Below the pieces are notes generated by a model that had not been told where the DNA came from, did not search any database, and saw nothing but the letters and a program-made list of their open reading frames with translations. The position numbers and the translations under genes are program-made. This document shows positions 7,359-13,094 of a stretch of DNA of 13,094 nt, piece after piece. Origin of the DNA: Bacteroidetes bacterium QS_8_64_10. Its GTDB lineage: Bacteria; Bacteroidota; Rhodothermia; Rhodothermales; Salinibacteraceae. The stretch covers positions 1-13,094 of the forward strand of contig PXTQ01000009.1 of NCBI GenBank assembly GCA_003022505.1, read 5' to 3'. Position 1 is the stretch's first letter. Every line of letters begins with the position of its first letter.

Positions 7359-7429
7359 TTACCGCAGAGTACGCTGAGAGCGCAGAGAATGAGTTTTCGT
7401 CTTTGCGCCCTCTGCGATCTTTGCGGTAA
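7359..7429. repeat. Long inverted repeat with 30-base arms
   Basis: The left arm at 7359-7388 begins TTACCGCAGAGTACGC and the right arm at 7400-7429 ends GATCTTTGCGGTAA. After complementing, 24 of 30 bases match, with an 11-base centre. CGCAGAG and GCAAAG words recur inside each arm. Similar ACCGCAGAG...TTTGCGGT elements occur between genes in many unrelated bacteria, from my general knowledge; I cannot search here. No target-site duplication or transposase is seen. Confidence 0.6.
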
Positions 7430-7475
7430 AGCACACCACAACACATAGCAGGCCCACTACCCGCAATACGCAAAT

Positions 7476-7506
7476 AAAAAAAGCGCGGCCCGCACCGGGC
7501 CACGCC
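7476..7506 (-). terminator. Rho-independent terminator of the 197-residue gene
   Basis: On the minus strand GGCCCG-GTG-CGGGCC forms a 6-base GC stem, extended by GCG/CGC beyond one mismatch, and is followed by a run of seven T. It lies about 95 bases past the stop of the gene ending at 7599. Confidence 0.8.
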
Positions 7507-7598
7507 TTCACAAAGGCGTTGAAGTGTTTGTGTGTTTGGCGTGTTTGCGAACGCTCAAGCACCTGAGCACCCAGCCACCCGAACCCTCAAACACGAAG

Positions 7599-8192
7599 TC
7601 ATTCCGTCCACTGCTCCACTTCCACGCGAAGGACGTTGTGGTGGCGGCGCAAAAGCCGCACGATGACGCCGGTCAGGGTGCGTCCGGTGCTTCCGCGAGG
7701 CTGCCGCGCCACGAGGGCGATGATCCACTCGATGTCTTCTTCAATCGTCCGAAGCGCCTTTGTCAGCGTGTACCGCCACGACTTTTCGCCTTCCGCTCGT
7801 TCGGGAGACGCCATCGTGAGATCGAGCATCTTGGCGCCCTGCTCGCTGAGCGTGTTGCGAAGCACCCGGTCCAGGTTGTCGAGCGTCGCAATCATGCCGT
7901 GGAACTTCTCGTCCTGGCCCTTCGAGAGGCAGGCGTCGGCCACTTGCTTCTCGCGTTGGCGCACGCGGTGGAGCACCTGAAGCGCTGCCACGAGCACTGA
8001 TTGCACGGACGTGCTTTCCATGTCGCGTCGCTCGGCCATGTTGCGCACGCACTCCGCCGAAGAGGAAGAGGGGGTGGCGGCGTCAGAGACCGCGACGGCG
8101 CGCGCTCGTTTCAGCTTTTGGCGGTAGTCAGGCTCCGTACCCAACGCCGTGCTGGAGCGCTGGGTGGCTTCGTCGGATTCGGCGGTCCCCAT
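7599..8192 (-). CDS. Hypothetical protein, 197 residues, helical
   Basis: I do not recognise the family. Residues 1-50 are polar and probably disordered (MGTAESDEATQRSSTALG, serine run SSSSAE at 42-47). From about 60 the sequence is predicted-looking helix: a heptad-like stretch VQSVLVAALQVLHRVRQREK, then EKFHGMIATLDNLDRVLRNT, and finally TLTKALRTIEEDIEWIIALV. A basic segment RPRGSTGR-like turn and RLLRRHHNVLRVEVEQW close it. There is no signal peptide or convincing transmembrane segment, and only two Cys. The helical-bundle appearance could suit a protein-protein adaptor, but no function is supported. Start is ATG at 8192 without a Shine-Dalgarno site; the strong terminator at 7476-7506 and GC-rich third positions support a real, single-gene transcript. 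Confidence 0.75.
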   Translation of the reverse strand: MGTAESDEATQRSSTALGTEPDYRQKLKRARAVAVSDAATPSSSSAECVRNMAERRDMESTSVQSVLVAALQVLHRVRQREKQVADACLSKGQDEKFHGMIATLDNLDRVLRNTLSEQGAKMLDLTMASPERAEGEKSWRYTLTKALRTIEEDIEWIIALVARQPRGSTGRTLTGVIVRLLRRHHNVLRVEVEQWTE

Positions 8193-8426
8193 GGCAGAAT
8201 CACGCTAATGACCTGGTTTCTGAAAGCACCGTCCTCACCTATTACGCAAGGGCAAGTTCCGGCCTTCCACTTGCGCTTAATTTTTAATTAACAAAAAGCC
8301 GGGAGAGAAGCCACATGCCGAACGTGATTTACGAACCATCTTTCTCCGCTGAAGAATCTCCAGCGGAGCGTGACGACATTGCGCCTTCGCTTTTGTGTAG
8401 CATGGCGCGCGATCAAATCACCACAA
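8193..8426. other. Gap with AT-rich palindrome, stem-loop and a doubtful 48-codon frame
   Basis: The gap holds an isolated AT-rich palindrome, TTAATTTTTAATTAA (8277-8291), striking in this GC-rich DNA. A stem-loop follows at 8344-8368 with perfect 8-base arms CTCCGCTG / CAGCGGAG. A plus-strand frame of 48 residues (8315-8461, MPNVIYEPSFSAEES...) starts 8 bases after GGGAGAG. It has unbiased third positions and runs across the tRNA terminator, so it is not called as a gene. The upstream region of the 197-residue gene at 8193-8250 shows no clear promoter. Confidence 0.45.
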
Positions 8427-8428
8427 AC

Positions 8429-8464
8429 AAAAAACCTCTAAGCCACCGGAGGGCAGCTTAGAGG
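8429..8464 (-). terminator. Strong Rho-independent terminator of tRNA-Ala
   Basis: On the minus strand CCTCTAAGC and GCTTAGAGG form a perfect 9-base stem, extended inward by two G-T wobbles and CC/GG around a CTCC loop, followed by TTTTTTGTTTG. It begins 8 bases after the tRNA 3' end. Confidence 0.92.
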
Positions 8465-8471
8465 AAAGAGG

Positions 8472-8544
8472 TGGAGCCAGGGGGACTCGAACCCCCGACC
8501 TCATGCATGCCATGCATGCGCTCTACCGACTGAGCTATGGCCCC
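8472..8544 (-). tRNA. tRNA-Ala, anticodon GGC
   Basis: A full cloverleaf reads on the minus strand. The acceptor stem GGGGCCA pairs with TGGCTCC with one G-T, and the discriminator is A. The D arm is GCTCAGTCGGTAGAGC. The anticodon stem is CATGC/GCATG with loop ATGGCAT, giving anticodon GGC, which decodes GCC and GCU alanine codons. The T arm is GGGGG-TTCGAGT-CCCCC. The G3-T70 wobble of the acceptor stem is the classic alanine identity element. CCA is not encoded (the genome reads ACCT after the stem), so it is added by the CCA enzyme. The loop has A32 and T38, the pair known to be conserved in tRNA-Ala(GGC). Confidence 0.97.
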
Positions 8545-8660
8545 AAGTCGATTGGCGATTTCGGATTTCTGATCTACGATTGGGGTTAACCGGTGGTGCT
8601 GCGCTCTGTTCCGGGAGCGTGATATTCATTTCGTCCATCCGCCGCTCGCCCCAAACCGCG

Positions 8661-8692
8661 CGTAAAAGTAGCAAAGAATGCAATGTTGGCAG
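8661..8692 (-). promoter_or_regulatory. Possible tRNA-Ala promoter
   Basis: On the minus strand CTGCCA (8692-8687), a 16-base spacer and TACTTT (8670-8665) form a weak pair. The start would lie about 110 bases before the tRNA, with a leader containing AATCGTAG/AATCCGAAATCG words at 8549-8584. Low certainty. Confidence 0.25.
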
Positions 8693-8759
8693 TTGCGGAA
8701 AAGGCGCGCATCGTCTTTGTTGCAAACACGAGCGCTATCCACAACGCAGGTGACTCGAC

Positions 8760-9500
8760 ATGAAGATCGCTCTCGTAGGAACCGGACAGATGGGACAGGC
8801 CGTGGAGCGGCTGGCGCCGGAACGCGACCACGAGATCGCGGCGCGTTTCAACACCGACCGGCCCCTGACGGACGCTGATCCCGGCGCGCTCGACGACGTG
8901 GATCTCGTGATCGACTTCTCGCTGCCCGACGTGGCGCTGGAGCACATCGAGCTTTACTGCGAATGGAATCAGCCTGCCGTGATCGGCACCACGGGCTGGT
9001 ACGATCACCTCGGCGACGTGCAGGGATGGGTAGACGAGCACGAGGCCTCGTTGCTCTACGCACCCAACTTCTCGGTGGGCGTGGCCCTGCTGCGGCGCGG
9101 GCTGCGGGCCGTCTTGCCGCTTCTGGACGAGCTGCCGGAGTATGACGCCTACGTCCGCGAGATGCACCACCGCCGCAAGGCCGATAGCCCCAGCGGCACG
9201 GCGCTCATGCTGGCCGACGAGGTGCTGGCGGGCCTCGCGCGCAAATCCGACGTAGATATTGAAGCGCAGCACACGCCCGTTGCGGAGAATGTTCTGCACG
9301 TCAGCTCGACGCGCACGGGCGACGTGTTCGGCGAGCACGACGTGGGCTTCGACAGTGCCTTCGATCACCTCAAGCTCTCGCACCGCGCCAAGAGCCGGGC
9401 GGGTTTTGCCTTCGGCGCGATCAAGGCGGCGGAGTGGCTGCGCGGGCGGCAGGGCCTCTTCACGCTGGAAGACGTGCTGGAAGACTGGCTGGGCGAATGA
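8760..9500 (+). CDS. dapB: 4-hydroxy-tetrahydrodipicolinate reductase
   Basis: Reduces the DapA product, hydroxy-tetrahydrodipicolinate, to tetrahydrodipicolinate with NAD(P)H, in the diaminopimelate/lysine pathway. The Rossmann dinucleotide-binding start is MKIALVGTGQMGQAVERL (glycines at 7, 9 and 12). DFS (52-54) and GTTGW (76-80) follow, both typical nucleotide-site motifs. The substrate and catalytic part has H136-H137, K140 and DSPSGTA (142-148), equivalent to the family's HH...K.D.PSGTA signature. RTGDVFGEHDVGF is the conserved GxxxGEH strand. At 246 residues it is the short type common in Bacteroidota relatives. AGGTGA 6 bases before the ATG is the best ribosome site in the window. dapA follows after 147 bases on the same strand, so the two may be one operon, although the gap is long. 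No lysine riboswitch is visible upstream. Confidence 0.96.
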   Translation: MKIALVGTGQMGQAVERLAPERDHEIAARFNTDRPLTDADPGALDDVDLVIDFSLPDVALEHIELYCEWNQPAVIGTTGWYDHLGDVQGWVDEHEASLLYAPNFSVGVALLRRGLRAVLPLLDELPEYDAYVREMHHRRKADSPSGTALMLADEVLAGLARKSDVDIEAQHTPVAENVLHVSSTRTGDVFGEHDVGFDSAFDHLKLSHRAKSRAGFAFGAIKAAEWLRGRQGLFTLEDVLEDWLGE

Positions 9501-9546
9501 CGAATAGCGTCGTGCGTTTGGGCGTTCGTGGGTTTGTTGATCGAGC

Positions 9547-9600
9547 GACTTGCAAGACCTGAAAGACTTGCTGGACTTGACCGACCTGATGGACTCGTGA
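9547..9600 (+). repeat. Six tandem copies of a degenerate 9-base unit GACYTGnnn
   Basis: The units are GACTTGCAA, GACCTGAAA, GACTTGCTG, GACTTGACC, GACCTGATG and GACTCGTGA, exactly 9 bases each, with the first six positions almost fixed. It lies between dapB and dapA. No start codon leads into a DLxDLx reading frame, so I do not treat it as coding. Confidence 0.75.
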
Positions 9601-9647
9601 CTCGCTGATCTCAAAAACCACCAACCACCAGCAATCGAAAATCGAAA

Positions 9648-10556
9648 ATGGAAAACCCAAAATTGTTCACCGGCATGGGTACGGCGCTTGTGACGCCCTT
9701 CACCGCCGACGGCGACGAGATCGACGAGCCTGCGCTGCGCAACCTCATTGACCGGCAGATCGCGGGCGGCGCGGACGCGCTCATCGTGCTGGGCACGACG
9801 GGCGAGAACCCGACCGTCACGGACGAGGAGCGACGCCGCATCGTGGAGGGGTCCGTTGAGGCGGCAGACGGGCGCGTCCCGGTCGTCATCGGCACGGGCA
9901 CCAACTCCACGCGCGAGAGCGCGCGGTTCTCGCGGGAGGCGGCCCGCGCCGGCGCGGACGGGCTGCTCGTGGTAGGACCGTACTACAACAAACCCACGCA
10001 GGCGGGCTTTCGGGCGCACGTCGCCGCCATCGCCGACGCCACCGACTGTCCGCAGATCATCTACAACGTGCCGGGGCGCACCAGCTTCAACGTGACGGCG
10101 GAGACGATGCTGCAACTGGCCGAAGAAGTGCCGTCGGTGGTAGGTTCCAAGGAGGCGTCCGGCGACCTCGAACAGATCAGCGACATCCTGGCGCACCGCC
10201 CCGACGACCTCGCCGTCTACGCCGGCGACGACGAGATCACGCTGCCGCTCCTGGCGCTCGGCGGCGACGGCGTCGTCTCGGTCATCGGCAACGCGCTGCC
10301 GAACGCTTTCAGCACAATGGTAAGCACGGCCCTCGACGGCGGCTTCGACGAAGCGCACGCGCTGCACTTCCGGATGCTGGAGGCCATGCGCGCCTGCTTC
10401 TACGAGACGAATCCCATTCCCGTCAAAACAGTGCTGGCCGAAGCGGGCTTCCTCGAAGAACAGTTCCGCCTGCCGATTGCTTCGATCTCGGACGAGCAGC
10501 GGGAGCGTGTGCTTGAGGCGTTCGCCGGGTTCGAGGAGCTTGATACGAGAGGATGA
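9648..10556 (+). CDS. dapA: 4-hydroxy-tetrahydrodipicolinate synthase
   Basis: Condenses pyruvate with aspartate semialdehyde, the first committed step to diaminopimelate and lysine; a cytoplasmic TIM barrel, usually a tetramer. All active-site residues are visible: Thr50-Thr51 in GTTGENPT, Tyr113 in GPYYNKPTQ, Tyr139 in IIYNVPGRTS, Arg144 that binds the substrate carboxylate, and Schiff-base Lys168 in VVGSKEASGD. The 302 residues are close to the family norm. ATG 9648 sits inside an AATCGAAAATCGAAAATGG word repeat; an alternative ATG at 9675 (MGTALVTPF) would give 293 residues and still keep the whole barrel, so the start is not certain. There is no Shine-Dalgarno site. The stop codon falls within a purine-rich repeat. 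Confidence 0.96.
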   Translation: MENPKLFTGMGTALVTPFTADGDEIDEPALRNLIDRQIAGGADALIVLGTTGENPTVTDEERRRIVEGSVEAADGRVPVVIGTGTNSTRESARFSREAARAGADGLLVVGPYYNKPTQAGFRAHVAAIADATDCPQIIYNVPGRTSFNVTAETMLQLAEEVPSVVGSKEASGDLEQISDILAHRPDDLAVYAGDDEITLPLLALGGDGVVSVIGNALPNAFSTMVSTALDGGFDEAHALHFRMLEAMRACFYETNPIPVKTVLAEAGFLEEQFRLPIASISDEQRERVLEAFAGFEELDTRG

Positions 10557-10588
10557 ATGGAGGAGAGAACGAGGGGATGAGAGGATGA
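10547..10588 (+). repeat. Purine-rich GAGAGGATGA direct repeat across the dapA stop
   Basis: GAGAGGATGA occurs at 10547-10556, where its last three bases are the dapA TGA stop, and again exactly at 10579-10588. The space between is almost all purine (GGAGGAGAGAACGAGGGGAT). Origin unclear. Confidence 0.55.
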
Positions 10589-10661
10589 ACGCAGAAGCGT
10601 AAAACGAGGCGATCACCTTCAATAATACGTTCGGATAAGCGGAAGAGGGAAGAAGGCCGCT

Positions 10662-11022
10662 ATGCAGCAATCACTGCTCACCGTCGAAACGCTGCTCTAC
10701 GCCCTGCTCGCCGCGCAGGCGCTCACGCTTGGGCCTGCTGGCGTGGCTCTTTCTGCGGACGCGCCGTGTCGCGGAGCGCCTCCCTGACGACCCCAACGAG
10801 CAGATCGACAAGCTGCAAGCGATTGTGCTGGCGGGCCTGGCCGGTCATGCGCTGGTGCCGGAACCCGTGCTGGGCGGCCTGTGGATGAGCTACCGGCTGG
10901 GGCGGGCCGGCGTGCGCGCCCGGCGCAACCGCGAGACGATGCGTCGCTGCCTGCTTTGCCGCATCGAGGCGCTTCACCGAAAGGCGCGCCTGTCGATCGC
11001 TGCACCATCGGACGACGCCTGA
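10662..11022 (+). pseudogene. Small single-helix membrane protein, frameshifted by one extra base
   Basis: From ATG 10662 the frame reads MQQSLLTVETLLYALLAAQA and then LTL, after which it loses sense near 10728-10734 and stops early. The +1 frame picks up precisely there with GLLAWLFLRTRRVAERLPDD and runs to TGA at 11022. Removing one base from CTTGGG (either a T or a G) restores a single 119-residue protein. That protein has one hydrophobic helix at about 11-31, a positive stop (RTRR), a soluble helical part (NEQIDKLQAIVLAGLAGHAL) and a basic, two-cysteine region (RRCLLCRIEALHRKARLSI). I do not recognise the family. The homopolymer context suggests a sequencing error or a fresh mutation rather than old decay. 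It lies 105 bases after dapA and converges on the DUF3098-like gene. Confidence 0.7.
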
Positions 11023-11030
11023 TACAGACG

Positions 11031-11063
11031 GACTTGCTAAACCTGCAAACTTGTCAGCCTGCA
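11031..11063 (+). repeat. ACYTG words with 8-9 base spacing
   Basis: ACTTG (11032), ACCTG (11041), ACTTG (11049) and GCCTG (11057) repeat at 9, 8 and 8 bases. The word matches the 9-base unit before dapA. It lies between two converging genes. Confidence 0.45.
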
Positions 11064-11065
11064 AT

Positions 11066-11317
11066 TCAACCCTCTTCAGGCTCAGCAGGCTGGGAGGGAC
11101 GCCACAGAATGGCAAAGATGATTTCCAGGTAGCCGCCCAGAATCATGAGCGGGGCCACGTAGAGGGAGATAAAGCCCTCCACCTCGTTTTCCATGCGCAT
11201 AATGACGTAGCCGACCACCACGAGCGCGAGACCGATCAGCATGAGCCAGTAGTTGCGTCCCTGTAGGACCATTGCCGAGTCGCGATGTCTTTTCTGGCGG
11301 CGAGAGGAGCGAGCCAT
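11066..11317 (-). CDS. DUF3098-like small membrane protein, 83 residues
   Basis: A short basic N-terminus (MARSSRRQKRHRD) is followed by LQGRNYWLMLIGLALVVVGY (about 18-37), a charged linker (RMENEVEGF) and a second hydrophobic helix, LYVAPLMILGGYLEIIFAIL (about 50-69), then a short acidic tail ending PAEPEEG. The order (basic tail, xNYxLxxIGLxLxxxGy helix, short loop, LAPxxxxxGyxxxIxAI helix) is that of DUF3098 proteins, two-helix inner-membrane proteins of unknown role found mostly in Bacteroidota and relatives, often beside ftsX. No ftsX is present in this window. I chose ATG 11317 because upstream codons in the same frame look like non-coding sequence and the 83-residue product matches family size. 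No Shine-Dalgarno site. Confidence 0.75.
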   Translation of the reverse strand: MARSSRRQKRHRDSAMVLQGRNYWLMLIGLALVVVGYVIMRMENEVEGFISLYVAPLMILGGYLEIIFAILWRPSQPAEPEEG

Positions 11318-11560
11318 GTGCTTTGAGCGTGTCGCGTGAGAACTGCGTAACAATGTGCCCAACCAGCATCCTGGAAGCCGAGTTCCTGCGCCGCTCCCGC
11401 TATGCGGCGAACGCTCCGCGACGGCGCTCGTTTGAACGGTTCCAAGTTGACAAGTTGGGATGCTGAATGCGCTCGCCCGCGCTCCTGGTCGCCCCCCTCC
11501 GTCTAAAGGATTTGCGTTGATGCTCCGCCCCCAAATTACCGATTGAGCTTTCAATTAGCC

Positions 11561-13033
11561 ATGTCAAGACGTCCTGCGAATGGCCTTTCGTTTCTCGCCG
11601 CTGCGCTTGTCGCTCTACTGCTCGCCGCCGCCGGCCCCGCCCGCGCCGAAGCGCCGCTCCCCGACCTGCAGCAGCGCATCGATCAGCTCGTGAGCACGGG
11701 CGAAATGGGCGATGCGTTCTGGGGCATCGCCGTCATGGACGCTCGGACGGGCGAGCGCCTCTACGCCCGCAACGCCGATCACCTGCTGATGCCGGCCTCC
11801 ACGAATAAGCTGCTCACCGCGGCCACCGCCATCAGCGCGCTCGGTCCCGACCATCGCTTTCGGACGACCCTGTACTTCGACGGTGAGATCGACGGCAGTA
11901 CGATGCGCGGCGATCTGTACATTCGCGGCTCCGGCGATCCCACCTTCGGCAGCAGTGCGATGAAGCCCGCCGCCAACCCGCTCCGCACGTGGGCGCGCCG
12001 CCTCGCGCGGATGGGCATCGAGCGCATCGACGGGCGCGTCGTGGGCGACGACGACGCCTTCGACGACCGCCCCTACGCCGAGGGGTGGGACGTGGACTAC
12101 CTGACGTGGCAGGCCAGCAGCTGGCTCGGCCTATCGACCTCCGGGCTTTCGTACAACGACAACATCGCCGAAGTGCGCATCGCCGCGACGAGCGCCGGCG
12201 AGCCGCCTGCCGTTTCCGTGGTGCCCGCCGGTTACCTCAACATCGAGAATCAGGCCACCACCAGCCGCTACCGCGGGTCGACGCTTCAGTGGGATCGCAG
12301 CCTCGGCACGGAAACCTTTACGATAGAGGGCACCATCGGTAACTCCTACGCCGGCACGTTCGAGAAGCCCGTTCACAATCCCACGAAGTTTACCGCCTAC
12401 GCCTTTCGCAAGCACCTGGCCGAGGCCGGCATCCGGGTCGAAAAGGCGTCCGTTCGAGACGTGGACGACCTCAGCGAGAAGCCCGACTACGACAACATCG
12501 ACCCGCTTCTGGTGCATCTTTCGCCTCCGCTCCGCGACATTCTGGAAGTGATGAACCACGAGAGCAACAACTTCTACGCGGAGCACATTTTTCGCACGTT
12601 CGCTTACGGCGGGAGCACGGAGGGCGGCGAAAAGCGCGTCAAGGCCCTGCTGAAGCAGGCGGGCGTGGAGGCGGAGCCGCTCTCGATTCAGGACGGGTCG
12701 GGCCTCTCGCGCAAGGATCTCGTAACGGCCGAGGCCATGACCAAGATGCTGGCGTACATGCGCGGCCACCCGAACGGTGAGGCGTTCCTCTCGACCATCG
12801 CGCAGGGGGGCGATTCGGAATCCACGCTCAAGTACCGGATGCGCGGCTTGCCCGTGCGCGCGAAGACCGGCTCGCTGGCTCATGTGCGCGCGCTCGCCGG
12901 CTACGCCGAGACGACGAGCGGGCGTCTTCTTACTTTTGCGCTCTTTGCCAACAATTACACGGTGCCGTCCTACCGCGTCACGCAGGCGATGGATCGCGTC
13001 GTGATGACGCTCACGGCCACGTCCGTCAGTTGA
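11561..13033 (+). CDS. dacB: D-alanyl-D-alanine carboxypeptidase/endopeptidase, PBP4 type
   Basis: A periplasmic penicillin-binding protein of the S13 (PBP4) family that removes terminal D-Ala and cuts D-Ala-meso-DAP cross-links in peptidoglycan. Residues 1-29 are a signal peptide (basic start, LAAALVALLLAAAG, cleavage after ARA). The three catalytic motifs are complete: STNK at 80-83 with nucleophile Ser80 and Lys83, SNN at 335-337, and KTGS at 435-438. YIRGSGDPTF (about 121-130) marks the inserted domain typical of PBP4. The 490 residues are of normal length, with no break. I prefer ATG 11561 over an in-frame TTG at 11543, which would put polar codons before the signal peptide. A weak promoter (TTGCGT at 11512-11517, 17 bases, ATTACC) is possible. 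The 243-base gap before it (11318-11560) holds CAACTTG-type words near 11447-11459 on the minus strand and no gene. Confidence 0.93.
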   Translation: MSRRPANGLSFLAAALVALLLAAAGPARAEAPLPDLQQRIDQLVSTGEMGDAFWGIAVMDARTGERLYARNADHLLMPASTNKLLTAATAISALGPDHRFRTTLYFDGEIDGSTMRGDLYIRGSGDPTFGSSAMKPAANPLRTWARRLARMGIERIDGRVVGDDDAFDDRPYAEGWDVDYLTWQASSWLGLSTSGLSYNDNIAEVRIAATSAGEPPAVSVVPAGYLNIENQATTSRYRGSTLQWDRSLGTETFTIEGTIGNSYAGTFEKPVHNPTKFTAYAFRKHLAEAGIRVEKASVRDVDDLSEKPDYDNIDPLLVHLSPPLRDILEVMNHESNNFYAEHIFRTFAYGGSTEGGEKRVKALLKQAGVEAEPLSIQDGSGLSRKDLVTAEAMTKMLAYMRGHPNGEAFLSTIAQGGDSESTLKYRMRGLPVRAKTGSLAHVRALAGYAETTSGRLLTFALFANNYTVPSYRVTQAMDRVVMTLTATSVS

Positions 13034-13094
13034 CGAAAGGCGGCGCGCTTCGTAGCTTCTGACGGATGATGCGCGTTCAGGATTGCGTATTGCG
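13034..13094. other. Window end: intergenic with another GCGTATTGCG word
   Basis: Sixty-one bases past the dacB stop, ending in GATTGCGTATTGCG (13081-13094), the same word family as at 1571-1653 and 7301-7314. No gene start is recognisable. Confidence 0.5.

Noticed and set aside
7359..7429. CRISPR repeat or transposon end
   Set aside because: There is a single inverted pair, no spacer series, no cas gene, no transposase and no target duplication.
8586..10670. Very long open frame on the minus strand across dapB and dapA
   Set aside because: It is the antisense shadow of two genes whose catalytic motifs are complete; its product is low-complexity Arg/His/Val-rich with no domain.
10728..10734. 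Programmed +1 frameshift like prfB
   Set aside because: CUU is present, but there is no following stop codon and no upstream Shine-Dalgarno-like stimulator; an extra base in a short homopolymer is simpler.
11350..11445. Minus-strand segment resembling the QueG N-terminus (RIAGAAQELGFQDAGWA)
   Set aside because: Similarity covers only about 17 residues of a common helix pattern, starts at a TTG and has no iron-sulfur cysteines; too little to call a gene remnant.

Overview
The window is GC-rich chromosomal DNA, almost certainly from a Bacteroidota-related bacterium. I lean towards the Rhodothermota (Salinibacter/Rhodothermus relatives). The grounds are a DUF3098-like small membrane protein, a PhoD-type phosphatase of the kind common in that lineage, -10 boxes of the form TAnnTT, mostly absent Shine-Dalgarno sequences and short class-II LysS and DapB proteins. 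The assignment is inference from family knowledge; no rRNA or marker tree is available here.

Layout. Positions 1-233 (minus) hold the N-terminus of a secreted PhoD-like phosphatase. Positions 477-1515 (minus) hold ribD (riboflavin deaminase/reductase), broken by an internal deletion that also shifts the frame. A 357-residue protein of unknown function (1702-2775, minus) diverges from a sodium:solute symporter (3007-4944, plus). A short leader with two overlapping hairpins separates the symporter from a 192-residue unknown protein (5047-5625, plus). lysS (5666-7183, minus) converges on that gene. A 415-base gene-free stretch (7184-7598) holds low-complexity words, a palindrome at the lysS promoter, a 30-base-arm inverted repeat and a strong terminator. 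A 197-residue unknown gene (7599-8192, minus) follows, then a gap with an AT-rich palindrome, then tRNA-Ala(GGC) with a strong terminator (minus). On the plus strand come dapB (8760-9500), dapA (9648-10556) and a small membrane-protein gene carrying a 1-base frameshift (10662-11022). A DUF3098-like gene (11066-11317, minus) converges on it, and a PBP4-type D-Ala-D-Ala carboxypeptidase (11561-13033, plus) closes the window.

Functionally this is mostly housekeeping. DapA and DapB make the tetrahydrodipicolinate precursor of meso-diaminopimelate and lysine; LysS charges tRNA with lysine; the PBP4 enzyme trims or cleaves D-Ala/DAP peptide bonds in peptidoglycan. RibD would serve flavin synthesis if intact. 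I see no defence island, CRISPR array, prophage or transposase.

The unusual part is the intergenic DNA. Short degenerate words (ACCGnCAAC type, AATCGAAA type, a 9-base GACYTGnnn tandem, CGCAATACG type) fill the gaps. Several are oriented with the downstream gene, so the coding strand is A/C-rich just before the start codon. The two broken genes (ribD and the small membrane protein) could be true lesions or sequence/assembly errors; read data would decide.
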